The position numbers and the translations under genes are program-made. Below the pieces are notes generated by a model, which worked only from the letters and a program-made list of their open reading frames with translations, searched no databases and was not told the DNA's origin. Below are positions 23,891 through 36,560 of a stretch of 64,000 bases of DNA, piece after piece (within the stretch, counting starts at the first letter, position 1; each line of letters begins with the position of its first letter). The DNA comes from Viridothelium virens (lineage: Eukaryota > Ascomycota > Dothideomycetes > Trypetheliales > Trypetheliaceae): assembly GCA_010094025.1 (NCBI GenBank), contig ML991805.1, positions 1 through 64,000 on the forward strand. The letters run 5' to 3'.

Positions 23891-25066
23891 GTTCAAGGAT
23901 CTTTTTCTTCTGATAATCACGAACTTCGTAATAGCCGACGCATGGGTCTCAGACTAAATGGACAACACCCCACAGAGACAGAAGAAGAGTAAGGGCCTTG
24001 AATACCAACAGAGCGATCTTCCAAATCTTCAAGGGAATTGTAATTATCCATTTCGAAAAGAATGCTCACGAGGAAGTGGAGTAAGTCAAAAGCAAAGAAC
24101 GAAAAAAGCAAAAAGGAATCAACGTCTGCTGACTCGAGGCAGATCGCCTAGCTATGAGTTCGTCAGCAACGAAGACGCGACAGTCACATTTACCCATGGA
24201 TACCCGAATTACATGATGCCCGTTGATTTCCGACATTATCTCAAGCTCATGAAGCCCTCCAAGGCTACCTGATCAACGTGCGAAGCCTCACTAATGCCAT
24301 TGAATAGCCTCGCTAATGCCATTGAATAGCCTCGCTAAAGCCACCAGAAAGCTCAATCAAGCGTCAAGCCTTGGCGGGTCATTCTGAACACCTGGGAGGT
24401 AGCCTTGGCTCTGATGCAGTCAGCATAGCCAGCGCGATAATAATGCATCCGCCTGTTGGGATTCGCAAGGCAACTGACTAGGCTGATAAGCCTTGTATTG
24501 GTCTGGCCTGCATCAGTGTATCCGACAAACCAAGAGGTGTAGCCATCAGTGCATCGTAGCCATTAGGCAAGGCATTCTCAACAGAAATGAGCTTCGTCTG
24601 TAGAGCTTTTGCTGCCGTGAGACATGCAGTAAGAATTAGTTCTCCCAACGAGGACGCATGAGTAGGATAGCATGAGGAATACGGTGACTGGGCAGGCAGG
24701 ATAAGGCCTTATCCTCGCTAACGATTGCGCAAGAAGCATCTCGCCTTTTTAGTCTCAATTTCTTGTGGAGATATATGACCAAAGCTTCTGTCGACAGAGA
24801 GACTACGGCGACTTGACCAGCATGATGTCTGGAGCCAATGTGGCTGAGACGCTTCATGCGGCCGGCAGAGTAGCAGTATTATCTTGGCCCTCCAACATCG
24901 ATGATAACAACTAGCAACACCAAATGTGGCCCCCGGAGTCTGGCCAGCGTGGAATACTTCACTGCCATTGCATTATCGCCCCATTCTAATCTGTCGCATC
25001 CGTTCTGTGTGAAATGCCTTTTTCTATTTTGCTGTAGGTGATGGTCCTCGCGCCGGTCGCATAGAA
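23891..25066. other. Intergenic region with short tandem repeat
   Basis: No supported gene. An open frame at 23958-24272 (plus) is Lys/Arg/Gln-rich and has no recognised domain. A 22-base unit is repeated at 24284-24345. Confidence 0.4.
24284..24345 (+). repeat. 22-bp tandem repeat, about 2.7 copies
   Basis: The unit GCCTCGCTAATGCCATTGAA plus TA occurs nearly identically two times and a third time partially (GCCTCGCTAAAGCC). Confidence 0.85.
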
Positions 25067-26024
25067 ATGCACCGAAACAGCCTCCTCATCTTAGCCTCCC
25101 TGATACTTGACCTCTCGATCCTCGTCACTGCCCATCCTCTCGTGAGCCTTCGAAGCCTACACCACGCCCGCAAAGGATCCACGCATCATGAGCGCCAGGT
25201 TCGACTTATCAAACGGCACAAACCCATTCGAACGGTTTGGGAGTATCCCGAGAACGAAGAAGGTTACAACTTTGGGGACAACATCAGGACAGACGCGCTT
25301 GCGGCACTCGACCACTTGATACCCAAGGAAGAAGGTGACAGGGACTACTGGCAATGTCATGTCTATAGCCTCACGCTTCCGAATCCTGATGAAGATGTTC
25401 CGCAGAGGAAATATAGCCAGGCATTGGCGGACGAGTTTAATAGGTTTTTCAAGGGAAAATATAGGAATCCGATAAGAAATGTGGATGGCTCGGCATCGAT
25501 AATCATTGTGGCACAAATCACACATCCTGCAGATGATCACTTTTTTGCATATGTTCAAATGGTTCCGGAGAAGCCAGTATGTTGAAGTTACATCGCTGCC
25601 GGGCGATACTGACGATACTAGGGGGTCAAATTGACCATGTTCGAGCAAGCCTTTCCGAGTGGATACGGTGATAAACCCAGCGATGGATTGGACGTCTCGT
25701 GGCGGCGTGAAGAGCTTTTTTGGGATCCAGATAGAGCGTCGGAGGAGCTACCTCCCCTAAAATATCTAGGACGAGTAAATAAACATGTTGAAAAGGAGAA
25801 CAAGAAGTATTTCGATCTTGAGCACGGGAAGATTATGCAAGGGGTGTTGAATACTGGTAAGTTACATTGGCATGCCGGACTCATATTGCTTGTACTAACT
25901 CAAGTGTTTAGCGGACCGTGTAACCGAAATGAACCCCAGGTTCGATGGGAAAATGAATCGACCGCAAAACTTCCGCGATAACTTTGCGAAGGCTCTTGTC
26001 GATGAGGTTAATCCAGGACTTTGA
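25067..26024 (+). CDS. Uncharacterised secreted protein, three exons
   Basis: Exons 25067-25576, 25622-25856 and 25912-26024, with introns of 45 nt (donor GTATGT, branch CTGACG) and 55 nt (donor GTAAGT, branch TACTAACTC), give 285 aa. The start MHRNSLLILASLILDLSILV is a signal peptide ending ...VTAHP. Next comes a basic stretch with a Lys-Arg pair (RLIKRHK) that could be a propeptide cut site. The body has SIIIVAQITHPADDHFFAYV and, across the junctions, MFEQAFPSGYGDK, LPPLKYLGRV and NFRDNFAKALVDE. No catalytic motif is recognised and it is not an evident member of the AHxWE family found elsewhere in this window. Secretion is inferred from the signal peptide alone. Confidence 0.72.
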
Positions 26025-26420
26025 ACCCCAATAAATAAGCCTTGAATTGAAGAAGATTCCTCATAATTCTTCATGACTATCATCGCAATCTTCGTATACC
26101 AAAGATAAAAATCTTAGAACCTCTGTTAAGTCGATTTAGAATTACTGGGTTCTTAGGAGCCGGCTTGGGCCACCATAGGGAACCTATGATTGGAATATCT
26201 CTGCGTCGAGATGGAGTATCTACAACAACCATGGGGAGACGTCTACTGGAATTGTGCTGATCCATTACAACTATTTCCGCTTCCAAGAAAGCCTTGACGG
26301 CTATGTCCCTTTCTCTAACTCTAAAACGAAAGCCTGCCATCCCTAACCTACGACCCATATAACGAAGAACGCTCGTATTCGCCGTCCACCAGTTAATTTT
26401 ATAAACCACCATTCCTTACA
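26025..26420. other. Convergent 3' region
   Basis: Between the secreted-protein gene (plus) and the kinase gene (minus). An open frame at 26080-26412 (minus) has no recognised domain and is not called. Confidence 0.4.
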
Positions 26421-28187
26421 TCAATGTACCATATCTCCCTCATACACCTTCCCACTCCGACTCAACACCGTCCCCAACCCGCGATGCACCTCCGCCTGAA
26501 ACCCCTCAAACGGCACCCTCTCCCCATCAATACTAATATACCCCTCCTCCTTACCCTGCCTCGCACCCCCCGCACTCCCCCCACCAACGCCCCACCTCCC
26601 CATCCACCGCCCGAACCTCCCCGCCTGCGGCCTCCCACTCCCCCTCGGCACAATGCGGTATGCGGCCACCTTCCGATAGCTGACATTCTCGCCATCCATG
26701 AAGCGACCCGTCTCGACCGCGAGAAAAGAGCGCAGGGCAGACAGCCGGCTGATGGTGCCGTCCATGGTGACGAGGTCGAGGCAGCCGTCCGAGGGCAGCG
26801 CGCACGGGAAGATCGGCGTCGACGCCGCCATGTACGACATGTTGCCTGCGTAGAAGTTGCCGAGGTGCGGGTAGGGGGAGAGGGCGGACCAGGAGGGGGA
26901 GGAGGGGAGGGTGTCGTTGATGGTGCCGTGGCGGAGGGGGGGGAGGCCGGCTGCGGAGTGCGGTGCGGGTTGAGCGGGATTTGAGTGCTGGTGAGGGTGG
27001 TGGTGGACGGGGTCGGGGCGGCGAGAGGAAGGAGAGGGACCGGTGGAGTCGCGCTCTTGGCGGTAGGCGGCTTTGATGATGGACTTGTCGTCGTTTTCGA
27101 GCTGCAGCGCGATGTCGCAGGGATAGGTGGTCTTGCCGACGAGGCGGACGAGGAAGCCGAAGGTAAAGCGGGCGCTGCCCATCCAGCGCAGGTTCTCGGT
27201 ACCAAGATCGCTTTCGGCAATGATGCCGACGGACTGGGAAAGGAAGGAGAGAGTACGCCGGTCGCCCTGGGTGATGGACACGAGATCAAGGGGAGTTTTG
27301 AGGCCTTTGACGATGCAGAGGGCGGCGAGACTGGGGCTGTCGGTGCCGTTCAAGTTCCAGCTCATGGCATTGCCAGTTCCGCAGGGTAGCTGGACGACAG
27401 CAACATCTGCGAGCGCTTGAGCAGCGTCTTTCTTTTTGCCGAGACCGTTGAAGACTTCATGGGGTACGCCGTCGCCAGAGCAGCATGCTACGACGTCCCA
27501 CGAATTGACATCTAAGTTCTCTGCTATTTCCACAGCATGACCATTGTATTGCGTCCGTTCAACGTCAATCTCACAGCGTGCTGCCGCGAAGATGGGCTCA
27601 ATGTCGCGCATGTACCATTTTGGTGCGCTACCCTTGCCTCCAAATGGATTGACAAGCACTTTTATCCTCTTCCGTCGTTGAGAGGCGCCGTAGGCTCTAT
27701 CTAGTAGCCTCTCAGTCCACGAAGCGGCTAGCGCCCTATCCGTCTTTTCAATGTTGTAATTAATGAAAGCGACACGAACAATGTTCTTGGAGACAGGGTG
27801 AGCATGGTGAATTGTCAGCTCAAAGTCTGAGAGCTCTGCCCAAAGTATATTGAAGAAGGGGATTGCGCGCGTGGTCTTCGATCCTAGGTTTCGTAAGCTT
27901 GTTGACATTAGGGGTGAGCTCAGGTTTGCTTACTTGGAAACAGTCCACAACAATTCAGAGGTTCTCTTCGGGCAAATGCTTCATCTACAGGCCAGAGTCA
28001 GCAAGCTGAGATTTTATTCGAGCAATTGTCAGGCAATCATACCGAGCACAATCAGAGTATCCGTTCCAAGTGTCAGGGAGGCATCCCGGCCAACACTCAA
28101 GGTTGACTCGGCCACGAACTCGCGCTGATCCTCGGCCAAATCTGGGTCAGAGAAGGGATTGGCATGTTCGCCGGGTGCAGTGGTCAT
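26421..28187 (-). CDS. LCB4: Sphingoid long-chain base kinase (Lcb4/Lcb5-like)
   Basis: It phosphorylates sphingoid bases with ATP and so controls the ceramide versus sphingoid-base-phosphate balance. Three exons (28187-28043, 27984-27934, 27883-26421; introns 58 and 50 nt) give 552 aa. Exon 1 carries STLSVGRDASLTLGTDTLIV, typical of fungal Lcb4 N-termini. Exon 2 is only 51 nt. The DAGK-type catalytic domain shows KVLVNPFGGKG at about 140-150, CCSGDGVPHEV at about 200 and QLPCGTGNAMSWN at about 230. The later substrate-binding half has NFYAGNMSYMAA and PSDGCLDLVTM. A His/Pro-rich insert (PVHHHPHQHSNPAQPAP) and a Gly-rich insert near the C-terminus are lineage-specific and lie in GC-rich DNA. 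The gene is monocistronic. Confidence 0.9.
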
Positions 28188-28718
28188 GATTTGGCACGTA
28201 ATGAATATTCATACATGGTGTACGAATGCGTGAAACAAAAGGGAGGATGTTCTATGAGTTGCAGAGTAACAGCAAGCGGAGGTCACCGTTGTCATCTCCT
28301 GCGGCGAAGTTCCGGCCAACTCCCTGCCTGTCCTGGCACACCTCACGCCTGGTCCAACTTATGGCACCGCCTGCCCGCCGGTATTAATTAGAACTTCCGG
28401 CTGATTTCCTCTTCTGTGATCACTTGTCACTATTCTTCACAACGTTCAATATTGAATAATATTTCGACTACATGAAGTGCCCTCCAGTCCCCTTTCGCAG
28501 GAGGTCTACAACGCCAGATACAGCAGTCCTTACATGTGACTCCGAGCCTTGGACCAACTGAGCGTCGATAGGATGACCAATATTCCTGCTAGCATGCAAA
28601 CAACCATCTGCAGATCATGAACCTGGTCCGGAAAATTAGGCAGGCCGCGCTTCTTTCAACCCTTGCCACACTGCCCAATAGCATGGGTACATCAAGCAGA
28701 ACTTTTTCTCTATCACAT
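28188..28718. other. Intergenic region
   Basis: Promoter side of the LCB kinase and 3' flank of SEC26, both minus strand. No gene seen. Confidence 0.5.
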
Positions 28719-31700
28719 TCACGATGTTATACCCCCAACCTTGTTCAGCCCTTTCAAGGATCCAAGACTTAAAGCCAAACCTTGCGATCTACTTCGGATT
28801 CTCACGAAGCCAGTGACGGGGCCATTCTCTCCTTCCTTTTCGATACTTAAGTTCGCTAAAGCGTCCTCGCCTGTGAAATATTAGCCTGAGTTCTCACTTT
28901 CGATAAGACAAATAGCTCGACTAACCAAAGACACTTCTCGCATATAAGTTAGCACTCAGGAACTGACAGTCGCCCTTCAGGCTTGCTTCTGGTGTCAGAC
29001 AGCTCATGTTCGTGCAGGCCATGAGCTGCTTCAAGAACTCTCGCAAAGTCTTGGCTTTGGAATTGATGTTGACCTTGTTTTCCCACTCGAACTCGGTCCA
29101 CATGGTCCTGAATTGTGTCTCCGTACAGTACGCAGGCTGGATGTAGTCCATGATGTCCACGTGAACATCATTCAAGATGACCACGTTATTTTCAGTAGAG
29201 CTTGGGCCATCGTATACTACGTTACCAAAGATTACTCCCAGATCAGTAGAGGAAACCTTGATTGTGGATTGGACATTTTGGAAGTCGTGGGGACCGAGGT
29301 TTTGGGTGGTTGGTCGTTCGACCACCTTAAGATCGCCCAGCGTTGCAAACTCAACCGAAAGGTTTTGTAGAGTCTCTAGAGTCTGATTGACGAGGAGGAC
29401 ATCGAGTACGATATCAAATTGATGGACCTTGACGTAAGCTTCTGCGTAGACGGGATCCGAGAAGCCCGTGAGCTGCACTACTCTTGCCAGTTTTGATGAT
29501 AAGTCCTCAGTGGCAGTATCACCACCGGTAGCTTTCTCCAGATCAAGTTCCATCTCGTCGGCGCCATCTACCATATTCTTCTTGGCGAGTTGTCGGATAT
29601 TAACGACGTCATCAATCTGAATAGCCGATTTGGCCTTTTCAACGGCTTCCTTAGCTGCTCGCTTCTTCTCTTCTGTTTGCACCATTGCCCTAAAAGCTTT
29701 GCGAGTGTCGTCGAGGAACACCGTCTCGAGGTCCTTCTTCTGTGCAAATTCGGCAAGAGACCGGACACAAGCCATGACACGGTCCACCGAGTCTTCGTCG
29801 ATGGGCGCTTTGACGAATTGGGACTGTCCAACACGAACGATTGAGATCATTATCAGCATAGCTTCTGCCCGTAAGGCATTTGTCCGTGCAGCATCTTGAG
29901 AGATCTCCGAATGCCGCATGACAAGCTTGGTGAGTGTAGCAGAAAGAACAGATGCCAAGTAGTAATCACCGTCGAGGATCAGCTGTCGTAGCGGAGGTTT
30001 TTGTTGAGCCTTCACAGCTTCTAATTTCGCCTTGGCGGCAGACTGGCTTGTCAAGGCACTTTCTGTGGCGTACGTGCCATCTGCAAGTACCTTGCGTGAG
30101 CCAGAGGGAGCTGAAGGCTTGGCGTGGCCATTAACTTGATCCTTGTTCGTTTCTGGAGGTTGTCCGTCGGGCTGGTCTTCCAGTAATCGTTGCTCTGATG
30201 CGAGGATGGGGATTTCCCCAAGGCTAGCCCGAATCTTCTTCCACGCCTCTCTGATATCGTTTGCTTCGAGTGAATACTCGCCCACGATCCAGAGCGCGCC
30301 ACGGTAAACCTTTCCAGCTCGCACTTCGCTCAGAGTAGATACCAGACGCTCCACAATAGACGGTCTGAGCTTAGGAAACCTTTCAACAACCTCCTTCACG
30401 AATGAAATGACATCGACGGCGGAGGCATTATTAAAGTCTGCAATAAAATCCATGAGAAGCTCAACAACACTGGCGGCAACCTCTGAGAATTTGATGGCAC
30501 ATTGATGTATCGAGTTGATAAGCAATGATCGGTATTCGTTGTTCTGCATTGACATTAGTGAATTCAGCGTATGTTTTGTCGGGCTACATACCTTTTCATA
30601 TTGCTCATCAACGGTTTTCGACAGTTCCTTCTTGAGCAGCAGAACAACCTCTTCAACATTCTTGCTCGTAACCATTTCCAAGGCCAAAGTAAGTGCTTTT
30701 CTTCGAACATCAAGATCGGGACTTGATAGTACACGTAGGATTTCCATAACGAGATCGTCAAGGATACCTTCATTCTTTTCGCGTAACTGGTCAACCTTTT
30801 CCAGTACAATAAGCTTGACATTATTGTCAGGCTCTTTGATACTCAGCTCGATGAACTTAGAAGCGGCAGCTTTCACAGCTACTGGGTTGTTAGTGAGCGC
30901 GGTCAAGGAGGATGCAGCTTCGTAGACCACTGTCGAGGTATTCGCTTCTAGAAGGTCAAAGATCAATCGAAGATAGCGCGCCTATTGCGCACTTCAGCAT
31001 TATCATCCGGTGGCAGTCATGATCCTAGTTCTCATACCTTATTCTGAGCATTTGTGATTGCATCCTTTCGGATAAATTCCATCTCTGCCAGCTGCAGTAG
31101 TTCATCTGCATTGGGAATGCCATCGAAAACGCTGCCAAGATACTCCAGCGCTTTATCATGGCTGATTTGTTGTAGAGCAGCAAATGCATTTCGCTTGCAG
31201 GTGTGATCGCTCTCGGTTTCTAGGAAAGCGTAGAGGAGGTCGGGTGCATCGGGAATCACTGATTCAAAATGTGTGTAAATCGAGGCAACTGCAAAGACAG
31301 CATTTTTCCGGACGTAAGCATGGCGGTGCTCAAGACATGCGCGTGCAGGTGCAAGCAATGGCTCTATCAGCTCATGTTCTCGAAGCTTGCATAGGAAACG
31401 AAGCGTCATTCCCCGAATGTACTCGTTTGGATGTTGGAGGTCGAATCGAATGCCGTTACTGTACGATACGCATTAGAGGTTACTGGATGTCAATGCCGGA
31501 ATGACGTACCAGACGAGAATCATCTCCTGCTTGAGCTTGCCGTTCGAATCATGTTTTGGACATATCTCATAGTACAGATAGAGAAGTTTCTTCAATGCCT
31601 TGCTCTTGGATGGCATTACAAACCGAATAATATGCATGAGCAATTGAGGCATTGGGTCTCCATTCAGCATGACTGTCAGGACCCGCTTCATTGTTTCAAC

Positions 31701-31814
31701 CTTGGTGTCATCGTTTCCCTTTTCAAGCTGATTCTTGAGCTCTTGCAGTGTGGGCTGATCCGAGGCATTATCGATGTGGACCAAGCTGTAACTGTGATCG
31801 AGAAAGGTCGCCAT
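28719..31814 (-). CDS. SEC26: Coatomer subunit beta (beta-COP, Sec26)
   Basis: This is a subunit of the COPI coat that drives Golgi-to-ER retrograde vesicles. Four exons (31814-31510, 31458-31038, 30981-28926, 28870-28719; introns 51, 56 and 55 nt) give 977 aa, the usual length. The N-terminal adaptin/HEAT part includes [40 protein letters not shown] and [15 protein letters not shown]. The C-terminal appendage includes [20 protein letters not shown] and [20 protein letters not shown]. The last small exon carries [19 protein letters not shown] and [19 protein letters not shown] and would be missed if the frame were read to its first stop at 28921. It is divergent from the Mago gene, starts 441 bp apart. 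Confidence 0.93.
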
Positions 31815-32254
31815 CCTGGACCAAGTTGAGGACTCCGGACGACCAAGCTTCTGTCGTTATGGGCACTGTTTGCCAGTGACTCTACTTATGGCCTCACGTT
31901 CGAACAAATGGATTGTGGGCGGAACTGAGGGGCGGTGGCTTGCTAGGTGGTGCTGGTAGAATTCGGAGGCGAGAGAATGGAAAGGACAGGATTTTAAAGA
32001 TATTCGAGTGAGTTTGGCATACTGCTCAGGATTGGCGCATAATGTCTGGAGCTCCGGATATTGAATGAGGCTCGCTGGTGTGGTCCGCGGTGTTTTGTAT
32101 GCTACAAGTGTTCTCTGTAAGAATTTAGAAGTTGGCCAAAGCGCCCTCTTCACAAGGCAGACGAACTTCTTGCCGAAAACCTTCTCCATTATGATCTTTC
32201 TACACCTTCAGTAAACGGTCGATATACTTCAATAAAAATAAAGTAGAGGTCACC
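31815..32254. promoter_or_regulatory. Divergent promoter region SEC26 / MAGO
   Basis: About 440 bp separate the two divergent starts. An antisense-like open frame (32189-31857, minus) fills most of it but has no family match and ends 43 bp before the SEC26 start. I treat the stretch as shared promoter and leaders. Confidence 0.5.
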
Positions 32255-33039
32255 ATGGGTTCCACCAACGAGCCATTCTACCTCAGATATTAGTGGGTTG
32301 CCCTTCTTATTCGACTTTATGAGTACCGAGCTAAAGATATAACAGCTCTGGTCATTCTGGCAGATTTGGTCACGAATTTTTAGGTCTGCTTCACCATCTT
32401 TGTTTTGACGTATTGTTTCCACTTTCTCATACTGTTTTGCAGAATTCGATTTTCGTGTCCTAGGGGACGGCCGAAGCGCCTTCGCAAGATACGCAAACAA
32501 CTCAAACTATCGCAATGATTCACTCATCCGAAAAGAAAGTCAGTGATTAGTTCCGCCTCCAAGAAAGATTCGCTAAGCTCCGTATCAGTGTGCATCAGTT
32601 CGCTTATGATTTCTGAGATCAAGCGAATGGTCAAGGAAAGCGAGGTTATGAAGTATGCAAGATGTAGAACGTTCTCCTTGCGCTCTAGCTCACAGCATCC
32701 AGGGAAGACGATACCAAATGGCCCCAGAAAAACAAGGATGGTCGTCAAGAGCTTGAGATACGCATGGGGAACGACCACATCTCGTTTGAGGTATTCCTTT
32801 TTTGGTCTTCCTTGCTTCAACGCTACTCACAAAAATCTAGACAGCCAAGATAGGGTCACTTCATGACGTGACCGAATCCGAGGATCCAGAAGGTCTCCGA
32901 GTGTTCTACTACCTTGTGCAGGACCTGAAAGCTCTGGTTTTCTCGTTAATATCACTTCACTTTAAGGTACAATTGCCCTTGCGAGCTCATATGCAGCGGT
33001 TTGCTAAGATATTATCGATCATAGATCAAGCCAATCTAG
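32255..33039 (+). CDS. MAGO: Mago nashi, exon-junction complex core protein
   Basis: Mago pairs with Y14 and locks the exon-junction complex on spliced mRNA in the nucleus. Seven small exons assemble in frame: 32255-32292, 32346-32383, 32443-32538, 32589-32652, 32703-32790, 32841-32966 and 33025-33039. Introns are 53, 59, 50, 50, 50, 50 and 58 nt in the order they occur after each exon, all GT-AG. The product is 154 aa, the normal size. Diagnostic blocks: [74 protein letters not shown], and the invariant C-terminal IKPI encoded by the 15-nt last exon. The segment after RKE ([20 protein letters not shown]) is more divergent than usual. Because no exon exceeds 126 nt, long-frame searches show only fragments and misleading antisense frames. 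Confidence 0.93.
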
Positions 33040-33548
33040 ACAGCCTGGCAATTGACGTGATATAACAGTCTGGCGGCGTTTGGGTGTTCTAGGAAAGCTG
33101 TGGGGAAAAGCAGCCAATTTTGCCTACAACCTGTGGACAAGTGGTCAATCAGGATGGGTAGGACGTTCGAAGATTCCCATAAGGTACCACAATTTGTACA
33201 TACGCAGGAATAAATTGAATGATAGTCAAAGCGATGCAGTTGAGACGTAACATGATAGTGTGCATGGGTTCGATGGTAAACGTGATTAGCCAGGGCGTTC
33301 GCGAATCCTTTCCCCGCGCTCAGGGCGGTTTGGTCTGGTCTGGTTCTTTGCGCCATCAGATCCGTTGATCCAGACGAGACGAGACCCATCGGCCTGCGCA
33401 GAGCAGAATTCAAACTATTCCTCTTCTCACAAATTACATATGCCCAATCACCCAACCTCCATTTGTCCACTTTTTTCTTTAGCCTACTAATGAGTGGACG
33501 CCCTATGTCTCCCTCTTTCCATTCTTGACTTGTCTTCTAAACTTTACT
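33040..33548. other. Intergenic region MAGO / GID4
   Basis: 3' flank of MAGO and promoter of the GID4-like gene, both plus strand. A minus-strand open frame (33036-33470) shows no family features. Confidence 0.45.
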
Positions 33549-34733
33549 ATGCCGACTCCGAGCAATGAGACACGATCGCTACTTTCGCCTCCCTCAGATG
33601 CCCTAGACCATCGCAGCCAGCACGCGACATGCCCACCCGAGGAAAATAGAACTTCTGAACACCATGCTGAAGAGGCGGAGGAACAATCGCAAACAAATGC
33701 CACCGTAGACAATGCAGCCACACCTCCAGCACAACAGCCGACGCCAGCGAGTGACGCGACGGAGTCGGCGTCAGCGGAGATCAATGATGCTACAGATTCG
33801 CTCGCAAAGCGCATGGATATTGACGAGGATGGTCCACTCAGGGATACTCCAAGTCCAATGTCTTCTGCGACCGAATCCAAGGACAGTGAACAACCAGCTC
33901 CAGTTAGCTCTCAAGCGTCCACAGCGCAGTCAATATCAATACCTTACGCCTCTCTCGAATCTCCATGGGTTGGGCAACATCGAGTATGGCTTTAGGCTTC
34001 AAGGACCATTACGCAATGCTAATGCCCTCTTAGTTTCTGCCCAATTCCACCTCTTCGTATTTGCGACCTGGCAGCAAATTTCGCGGATCCCAACAGTCCG
34101 ATCGGCAGGTGTATGACGTGCAGGTCGAAATAAAACATGTCGACATGGCCGAATCGTTTCTTTGCGGTTATCTCCGCATCCAAGGTACGTCTGTCGCTAC
34201 CGCGTGTGTCTTTCAATTCCTCACGTCTGATACGCTGTAGGGCTTACCGATGACCATCCTACCCTGACGACTTACTTTGAGGGTGAAATCATTGGTACGA
34301 AATACACTTTTCAAACGAAGCATCCCGAATGGGGTTCCAGCGAAAAGGTGGATATGCAGCACTGGGGTCGATTCGCGGCGTGGCGACCGCTAGCAAAACA
34401 GGCCAAGCGGCCAGACTTTAGCTACAAAAATTATGCGCAACGGGAACATTTGTTTATGAGATGGAAAGAGTATTTTCTTGTGCCGGACCATCTTGTACGC
34501 ACGATTCCGGGCGCCAGCTTTGAAGGCTTTTACTATATTTGCTTCAACCAGATTAATGGGACGATCAGCGGCATCTACTTTCATGCCAAGAGTGAGCGGT
34601 AAGTGCAGAACCCGTTTAGAGCAAGGCAGAGCTCGGTCTCAAGTTCATTCGCTAATAAGCAAGCAGGTATCAGCAATTAGAACTCAAGCATGTTGATGAT
34701 CATGGGTGTCAAGGCGCCATGGAGTTTCGATGA
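33549..34733 (+). CDS. GID4: GID4/VID24-type substrate receptor of the GID ubiquitin ligase
   Basis: Gid4 is the Pro/N-degron receptor that directs the GID (CTLH) E3 ligase to gluconeogenic enzymes when glucose returns. Four exons (33549-33983, 34034-34184, 34241-34598, 34667-34733; introns 50, 56 and 68 nt) give 336 aa. The first 145 residues are Ser/Thr/Ala/Glu-rich and look disordered. The beta-barrel Vid24 domain follows: SSYLRPGSKFRGSQQSDRQV, ESFLCGYLRIQGLTDDHPTL, TTYFEGEIIG, MQHWGRFAAWRPL, YFLVPDHLVRTIPGASFEGF and YYICFNQINGTISGIYFH. It ends QQLELKHVDDHGCQGAMEFR in a short last exon. The ATG at 33549 is the first in frame. All pieces of the family are present. Confidence 0.92.
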
Positions 34734-36378
<1,645 letters not shown>

Positions 36379-36560
36379 TCAGTGGCCGCTGGAACGTGAG
36401 AATCTCCCTTCATATTGTGGAGTAGAGGTAGAATAGATAAGAGCTTTGCACGCCATATTCTTCATCTAAGCTGGAGCGGCTGCATGGACTATCATAGATG
36501 CCAATGAAGATTCCACACGAAGTACACTGTTCTACAAGACTGTCTTGAAAGACACACCGC

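Noticed and set aside
23958-24272. 104-codon plus-strand frame starting at an ATG
   Set aside because: Basic, low-information sequence without domain or intron support; kept only as a note.
26080-26412. 110-codon minus-strand frame rich in Arg
   Set aside because: No recognised domain; sits in a convergent 3' region; composition not distinctive.
26424-27420. Open frames of 97-186 codons on the plus strand
   Set aside because: Shadow frames caused by the GC-rich inserts of the LCB kinase gene on the other strand.
31857-32189. 110-codon open frame on the minus strand between SEC26 and MAGO
   Set aside because: No family features, lies in the shared promoter and leader of two solid genes.
32189-32820. 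Long minus-strand open frames of 98-103 codons
   Set aside because: They are antisense to the MAGO exons, which assemble perfectly on the plus strand.
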